NCBI GenBank assembly: GCA_002686955.1
Contig: NYZA01000045.1
Coordinates: 1-11,930 of the forward strand
Length of the DNA stretch: 11,930 bases
Source of the DNA: Gemmatimonadota bacterium
Lineage (GTDB): Bacteria; GCA-2686955
Direction of reading: 5' to 3'
The position numbers and the translations under genes were made by a program. Below are positions 7,661 to 11,930 of this stretch, in pieces. How positions within the stretch are numbered: position 1 is the first letter of the stretch; the number at the start of each line of letters is the position of its first letter. The notes below the pieces were generated by a model. The model was not told the origin of the DNA, ran no database searches, and was given only the letters and a program-made list of their open reading frames with translations.

Positions 7661-9499
7661 ATGAAGGCAGCGGCGTTGAGCTTGCTGCTAGCTCTACATG
7701 TTGTAGGCTGTGTCTATTACAACACCTTTTACAATGCGCGGGCCCGCTATGACGAGGCGTTGGAGTCGAAGGCGCGACGAGCCGAGCGACGGATCGAAGA
7801 TGAGGAACGCTATATTCGGCAACTGCAGGATTGGCTGGCGGCGGGCGGCTCTGGAGACGATGTTCTAGCGCGAATCGAGGCGGGAGTCGAAGACTCTCTG
7901 GGGCGAGCCGACTCACTCAAGGCAGTGCTGATCGATTCTCTCGGAATCGCGACACCTCTCTCTCCGCCCGACTCTTTGGCCCTGGCCGAGGCGTTCGCGA
8001 AGCTCGATTCGACTCTGCGGGAGATGGAGGAGGAGGATGACGACGAGGAAGAAGAGGCGGAAACAGCTCAGGCCAATCCACGGCCACGAAGGCCCCGGAC
8101 CAGCGAGAACAGGGAGCTCATTCCGAGCGAGGAGCGGCTGCTCGATGCCTGCATCACCAAATGCGCGAAGGTGATCTCCCTCTATCCCGAATCGAAGTGG
8201 ATCGACGACGCGGTGTTTCTTATGGGTAAGGCGCTTTACGAAAAACGTTACTACCCCGACGCGCATACCAAATTCGTGGAGCTACGGCTCTACTACCGGG
8301 ACAGCCCTTTCCTCGAAGAGGCGCTCCTCTACGAGGGTCGCGGTCTGCATGCCATGGCGCGGGGAGTCGATGCCCGCGAAATCTGGCAGAGATTGGTCGA
8401 CGAGGCCGTGGACCCGCGGGTTCGCAGAGCGGCCGGGGTAGAACTCGCGGAATCGATCGGCACCGACGGTGATCACGGGAGCGCCATCCGGGTCTACAGA
8501 AGGCTCCTCGATCAGCCGAATACAGAGGGCCGTTCAGACCTCTGGATACGACTCGGCGGCAGCCTGGCCGCCGCGGGAGAATTCGATTCCGCGGTGGCCG
8601 CTTTCGATCGCACACTCAAAGAGGGGGGGGGAGTCGGAGAGCGATTCAGGGCGATCTTCGAAGGAGCTCGGGCGCTCGATGCGGCGGGCAGACCCGAGCA
8701 GGCGGCCAGGCGCTTGCGGAAGGTCGCGAGCGATCAGCGCCACTTCCGAGACGCAGCCAGGGCTCTGCTCGAGCTTGCCAGAATCGAGACGGCACAGGGT
8801 GAAACAGATGTTGCCCTCGAAACCTACCGGGAGATACTGCATGCATATCCCGGCACCGATGAAGGGGCAGAAGCCCTTCTGGCACTCGCACGATTGCACC
8901 GAGGAGTGCTGAACGATCCGTTGCGCGCCAAACGCGCCCTCGCGCTTCTTCTCGAAGAGAACCCTGATTCCGAAGCAGGGAAAACCGCTCGCGAGGAGCT
9001 GCGCGATCTCGACCGCTACCTGAGCCTGAAGCGGGATGCCGCGAGGGCCCGGGGAGCTTCGGCGCAGAGGGCACGATTCCTTCTGGCTGAGCATCTCCTG
9101 GTTGTCGAGGATCGCCCGGAGGACTCCTACCTCGGATACGCGGATCTGATCTCGCAATACCCGAGCACACCCTGGCGACCCAGGGCCGACATGGCCATGG
9201 CCTGGATCCTGAAGGGACCGCTGAGTCGGCCGGATAGCGCCGATTCGATCTATCGCGAGGTCGCGGAGCGCTATTCCGGTACCCATGCGGCCGCCGTGTC
9301 CTCCGCCGCAATCGGTCTCCCAGTCCCTCCGGTCACGATTGTCGATCAGGAGCCGCTCGAAGAGGATGCGACAAAAGAGCCGCCGGCCGCTACGGAAGCG
9401 GAGTCGAGTGAGGCGAAGTTCACGCCCCTGCTCCCCAATGACGAAGATGATGCGCTCCGTGCGCGCAGGCGGCAACGTACCGAGCCGGAGCCGAAATGA
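7661..9499 (+). CDS. TPR-containing lipoprotein (BamD/YfiO-like repeats), function unknown
   Basis: 612 aa. A short signal peptide (Lys2, hydrophobic 3-15) ends in the lipobox VVGC with Cys17, so it should be lipidated and, lacking Asp at +2, probably outer-membrane anchored. Directly after Cys17 come VYYNTFYNA and an Arg/Glu-rich helix (about 28-58). An almost purely acidic stretch of 14 residues (121-134) and a Pro/Arg linker follow. From about 155 to 545 the sequence is helical repeats of TPR type, e.g. ALYEKRYYPDAHTKFVEL, SLAAAGEFDSAVAAFDRTL and ALETYREILHAYPGTDEGAE, as in BamD/YbgF-type scaffolds. The tail (about 560-612) is disordered and charged. It is much longer than BamD (about 245 aa), so equivalence is not claimed; it could serve in outer-membrane assembly or secretion. 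It sits between pyrC (11 nt) and pyrK-pyrD (4-nt overlap). The exact function is unknown. Confidence 0.85.
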   Translation: MKAAALSLLLALHVVGCVYYNTFYNARARYDEALESKARRAERRIEDEERYIRQLQDWLAAGGSGDDVLARIEAGVEDSLGRADSLKAVLIDSLGIATPLSPPDSLALAEAFAKLDSTLREMEEEDDDEEEEAETAQANPRPRRPRTSENRELIPSEERLLDACITKCAKVISLYPESKWIDDAVFLMGKALYEKRYYPDAHTKFVELRLYYRDSPFLEEALLYEGRGLHAMARGVDAREIWQRLVDEAVDPRVRRAAGVELAESIGTDGDHGSAIRVYRRLLDQPNTEGRSDLWIRLGGSLAAAGEFDSAVAAFDRTLKEGGGVGERFRAIFEGARALDAAGRPEQAARRLRKVASDQRHFRDAARALLELARIETAQGETDVALETYREILHAYPGTDEGAEALLALARLHRGVLNDPLRAKRALALLLEENPDSEAGKTAREELRDLDRYLSLKRDAARARGASAQRARFLLAEHLLVVEDRPEDSYLGYADLISQYPSTPWRPRADMAMAWILKGPLSRPDSADSIYREVAERYSGTHAAAVSSAAIGLPVPPVTIVDQEPLEEDATKEPPAATEAESSEAKFTPLLPNDEDDALRARRRQRTEPEPK

Positions 9500-11292
9500 A
9501 ACAAACACTTGCGCTTCATTCCGCCACGGTCGTCGAGCGGGCCGACCAAGGGGGATTCTGCGTCATTGCGCTTCACGCACCGGGAGTCGCCGTCTTGGCT
9601 CAACCCGGTCAGTTCATCGAGGTGCTGCCGCCGCACGAGTCCGGCGAGTTCTTTCTGCCGCGCCCAATGAGCATCATGTTGGCCGAACCGGCTACAGGGA
9701 ATGTTCACTTCGCATTCAAGGAGGTCGGCCGCGGCACGCGTCGCCTGGCGGCGTTGCGAATCGGCGATCGCGTGAGGACCTTCGGACCGCTCGGCCGCGG
9801 CTGGTCCATACCCGAAGCGAATCAGACACTTTTGCTCGTCGGTGGGGGCGTCGGCTTTCCGCCGCTATATTTCCAGGCATGGAAACAGATCTCGGATGGA
9901 GGAAGCCGGAGCTCACCGGTGTTCATTATCGGGGCGCGTTCGGGCTCCGAGCTTCTCTACGTTGATCGCATCCGCGCGCTGAATGTCGAGGTCGAGATCG
10001 CAACCGACGATGGATCGCGAGGTTTCCACGGCAGCGCCGTCGAACTGATGGAAGAGATCTTGGAGAGACGCAACGAGGTCGAGTGGAGAGTTCAGGCCTG
10101 TGGCCCCACCCCGATGCTGGCCGCGCTTGCCCGCGCCGTCTCCGAGCGAGGTCTGAGTGCCGAAGTGAGCCTGGAAACACCGATGGCCTGCGGCGTGGGC
10201 GCTTGCATGGGCTGCGCCGTACCGCTGGATCCCGAAGGAACGTTGAAAGACAAACTGGCGATCCTCTGTGAGCAGGGTCCGGTCTACGATGCCGCCGAGC
10301 CCGATTGGCCGGCGTTGATGCAGCAAGTGCGGCCGGCATCCGCCGATCAAGGACAAGAAAGAAGTGTGGAGCTTTCCACCGAATTCGCTGGAATCGAGAT
10401 GGCCAATCCCGTGGTTCTCGCTAGCGGCACTTTCGGCTACGGAGCGGAGTACGGAAGAGTCATCGATCTGGACCGCGTCGGGGCGGTGATCACGAAATCG
10501 GTGTCGGAAAAACCACGAATCGGGAATCCTGCCCCCAGAATCCGAGAGTTGCCGACCGGCATGTTGAACGCCATCGGGTTGCAGAATGTCGGTGTGGATC
10601 GATTCATCCAGGAAAAACTGCCGCTATTCGACGGGCTCTCGACTCGCCTCATCGTCAACGTGGTCGGGCACGACGAAGATGAGTATCTGCGTGTGTTGGA
10701 TCGCCTCGCGGGGCACTCGCGCATCGATGGGATCGAGCTGAATCTCTCCTGCCCCAATGTCGAAGGAGGGATGCGGATCGCCACCGATCCGGCGACTATC
10801 GAGCGTGTCGTACATGCCGCCCGTGAGTGTTGCGATTTCCCATTGATCGTCAAGTTGACGCCAAATGTGACGGACATCGCTTCGGTTGCGCGAGCCGCAG
10901 AGGCTGGTGGTGCCGACGCCATCTCTTTGATCAACACCCTCGTGGGGATGGCGATCGATCTCGACACCCGCCGCCCCTGGATTTCGCGTGGCACCGCGGG
11001 GTATTCAGGTCCCGGAGTGAAGCCAGTCGCGCTGGCGATGACCTGGCTGGTGACTCAGGCGGTCTCGATTCCGGTATTGGGGGGAGGGGGGATCGGCACG
11101 GCCGAGGATGCGTGTGAGTTTCTTGTCGCCGGAGCATCGGCAGTATCGATCGGAACCACCAGCTTCGTCGATCCGGGGGCGGCGATTCGAATCGCCGACG
11201 GGATCGCGAAATGGCTCCGCGGGCAAGGGTGTCGAAGCGTGACCGAAGTGGTGGGAACGCTTCGTTCCTGGCCGGGAGCGGCGGGAGCATGA
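9496..11292 (+). CDS. pyrK-pyrD: Fused dihydroorotate dehydrogenase B: PyrK electron-transfer domain + PyrD catalytic domain
   Basis: 598 aa, equal to PyrK (about 260) plus PyrD (about 310) and a short linker. It would oxidise dihydroorotate to orotate (step 4 of UMP synthesis) and pass electrons to NAD+. PyrK part, 1 to about 270: LPRPMSI with Arg56 (FAD), VGGGVGFPP (NAD/FAD domain), ACGPTPML, and a [2Fe-2S] site with Cys232, Cys237, Cys240 and Cys258 in MACGVGACMGC and LCEQG. The last gap (17 residues) is slightly longer than in Lactococcus (14, from memory). Linker, about 271-290. PyrD part, 291-598: VLASGTFGYG, ITKSVS, NAIGLQNVG, ELNLSCPNV with catalytic Cys419 (the cysteine marks class 1), VKLTPNVTD and VLGGGGIGTAEDA for FMN phosphate. 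No stop or frameshift lies at the junction. GGAG at 9487-9490 precedes the ATG. It overlaps both neighbours by 4 nt (ATGA). Confidence 0.95.
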   Translation: MKQTLALHSATVVERADQGGFCVIALHAPGVAVLAQPGQFIEVLPPHESGEFFLPRPMSIMLAEPATGNVHFAFKEVGRGTRRLAALRIGDRVRTFGPLGRGWSIPEANQTLLLVGGGVGFPPLYFQAWKQISDGGSRSSPVFIIGARSGSELLYVDRIRALNVEVEIATDDGSRGFHGSAVELMEEILERRNEVEWRVQACGPTPMLAALARAVSERGLSAEVSLETPMACGVGACMGCAVPLDPEGTLKDKLAILCEQGPVYDAAEPDWPALMQQVRPASADQGQERSVELSTEFAGIEMANPVVLASGTFGYGAEYGRVIDLDRVGAVITKSVSEKPRIGNPAPRIRELPTGMLNAIGLQNVGVDRFIQEKLPLFDGLSTRLIVNVVGHDEDEYLRVLDRLAGHSRIDGIELNLSCPNVEGGMRIATDPATIERVVHAARECCDFPLIVKLTPNVTDIASVARAAEAGGADAISLINTLVGMAIDLDTRRPWISRGTAGYSGPGVKPVALAMTWLVTQAVSIPVLGGGGIGTAEDACEFLVAGASAVSIGTTSFVDPGAAIRIADGIAKWLRGQGCRSVTEVVGTLRSWPGAAGA

Positions 11293-11720
11293 ATCTCTCG
11301 CGATTCACCTTCATCGTCGCGCTGATCGCTATACTCGTCGGGTGCGGGAGCTCGGTTCGCTACGGGTCACCCGATCGCACGCGCTTCGAAGGGGATCGGA
11401 TCTTCGAGCCGGGCGAAGAGATCATCGGCTGGCGCGAGCAGGGCCAGGCGAGCTACTACGGGAAGAAGTTCCACGGACGACGAACCGCCAACGGAGAAGT
11501 CTACGATATGTACGGCATCTCCGCGGCGCACCGAACCTTGCCTTTCGGGGCCCGCGTGCGTGTGACGCATTTGGCCAACGGCCGCACGATCGAAGTCCGG
11601 ATCAACGATCGAGGTCCCTTCATAGAAGGCCGAATCATCGATCTCTCGTACGGGGCCGCGCAGACACTGGGGATGGTGCGCGAAGGTGTCGTGCCGGTGG
11701 AGATCGAGGTGGTGCGGTAG
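11289..11720 (+). CDS. rlpA: RlpA-like lipoprotein (double-psi beta-barrel septal/peptidoglycan protein)
   Basis: 143 aa. The signal peptide ends in lipobox LVGC with Cys19, so it is a probable lipoprotein. The remainder is one RlpA double-psi beta-barrel: GQASYYGKKFHGRRTANGE, AAHRTLPFGARVRV, VRINDRGPF and IIDLSYGAAQTLGM. Glu70, His81 and Asp107 have the same spacing (11 and 26) as Glu120/His131/Asp157 of Pseudomonas aeruginosa RlpA (from memory), a lytic transglycosylase acting on glycan strands without stem peptides. The C-terminal SPOR domain that targets RlpA to the septum is missing, as in many short homologues, so activity and location are inferred. The ATG at 11289 overlaps the pyrK-pyrD stop by 4 nt; GGGAG at 11274-11278 lies 10 nt upstream. 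It is the last gene of the operon. Confidence 0.92.
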   Translation: MNLSRFTFIVALIAILVGCGSSVRYGSPDRTRFEGDRIFEPGEEIIGWREQGQASYYGKKFHGRRTANGEVYDMYGISAAHRTLPFGARVRVTHLANGRTIEVRINDRGPFIEGRIIDLSYGAAQTLGMVREGVVPVEIEVVR

Positions 11721-11753
11721 GGGTCCGTTGCGCCTTGCCTTTCGAGCCCAGTA

Positions 11754-11783
11754 CCCGAATGGCGCGCCGACGATCCGTTCGGG
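11754..11783 (+). terminator. Terminator-like hairpin downstream of the pyr operon
   Basis: CCCGAATGG (11754-11762) pairs with CCGTTCGGG (11775-11783) over 9 positions, including one G-U, around a 12-nt loop. It lies 33 nt after the rlpA-like stop, where the operon should end. There is no T-run after it (GGTTGCTCG follows), so it is not a classical intrinsic terminator; it could end transcription with Rho or protect the 3' end. Confidence 0.3.
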
Positions 11784-11930
11784 GGTTGCTCGACCCGGCG
11801 CGCGGTAATACGGAGGATGACGTGATCGACGAGATGCGCTTAGGGTCCGCTCAAGAATAACTAGCGACTTTGGCATCCCATCTGCACCACATCTCCGGCC
11901 GATCGGCGAGCCCCGAAAGCCTCGAAGTAG
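11784..11930. other. Unassigned right edge, possible end of a mobile element
   Basis: No plus-strand gene is convincing here. From about 11842 the sequence (AGGGTCCGCTCAAGAATAAC and onward) reads on the minus strand as an open stretch of 22 codons that enters from the window edge and stops at TAG (11863-11861), followed by TTATTCTTGAGCGGACCC. A gene ending just before such a short sequence is how many insertion sequences end, but no repeat partner, transposase motif or target duplication can be seen, and the other minus frames are also open over this short distance. Confidence 0.2.

Noticed and set aside
10366-11292. Separate pyrD gene starting at GTG 10366
   Set aside because: The frame is continuous with PyrK and no credible ribosome binding site precedes the GTG; a fusion is the simpler reading.
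11802-11817. CGCGGTAATACGGAGG, identical to part of the 16S rRNA 530-loop region
   Set aside because: The flanking bases on both sides do not follow 16S sequence, so this is a short chance match and not an rRNA fragment.

Overview
The window is a compact, GC-rich bacterial stretch that is almost entirely coding. It points to a Gram-negative (diderm) bacterium: two genes encode lipoproteins with clear lipoboxes, one TPR-rich and resembling BamD-type outer-membrane proteins, the other an RlpA-like cell-wall protein. The N-terminal Cys-x-Tyr-Tyr-Asn-Thr-Phe-Tyr-Asn signature of the TPR lipoprotein is, from memory, typical of uncultured FCB-like lineages (Eisenbacteria, Latescibacteria, Gemmatimonadota and relatives), but phylum cannot be fixed from this sequence alone. 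The content is mostly housekeeping metabolism. I found no CRISPR, tRNA or rRNA gene and no complete mobile element.

Left block (1-2371, plus strand): the 3' end of a tRNA-dihydrouridine synthase (DusB-like), then larB and larC. These two encode the carboxylase and the nickel insertase that build the nickel-pincer nucleotide (NPN) cofactor of lactate racemase-type enzymes. larC is one uninterrupted frame. The sulfur transferase gene larE and the apo-enzyme gene larA are not in the window.

Middle (2368-4593, minus strand): a complete monomeric, NADP-dependent isocitrate dehydrogenase. It converges on larC so tightly that both stop codons lie within the same CTAG palindrome. Its start faces pyrR across a 251-bp divergent control region that carries a good sigma-70-type promoter for icd and a weaker one for the pyr genes.

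Right block (4845-11720, plus strand): a tightly packed pyrimidine operon, pyrR - pyrB - pyrC - TPR lipoprotein - pyrK::pyrD fusion - rlpA-like. Neighbouring genes overlap by 4-14 nt or are separated by 11 nt, so one transcript and translational coupling are very likely. PyrB and PyrC catalyse steps 2 and 3 of de novo UMP synthesis, and the fused PyrK-PyrD polypeptide would carry out step 4, passing electrons from dihydroorotate to NAD+ through FMN, a [2Fe-2S] cluster and FAD. carAB, pyrE and pyrF must lie elsewhere. The odd features are the PyrK-PyrD fusion and the two envelope lipoproteins inside the pyrimidine operon.

Right edge (11721-11930): a non-coding stretch with a terminator-like hairpin, then about 90 bp of unidentified sequence running off the window.
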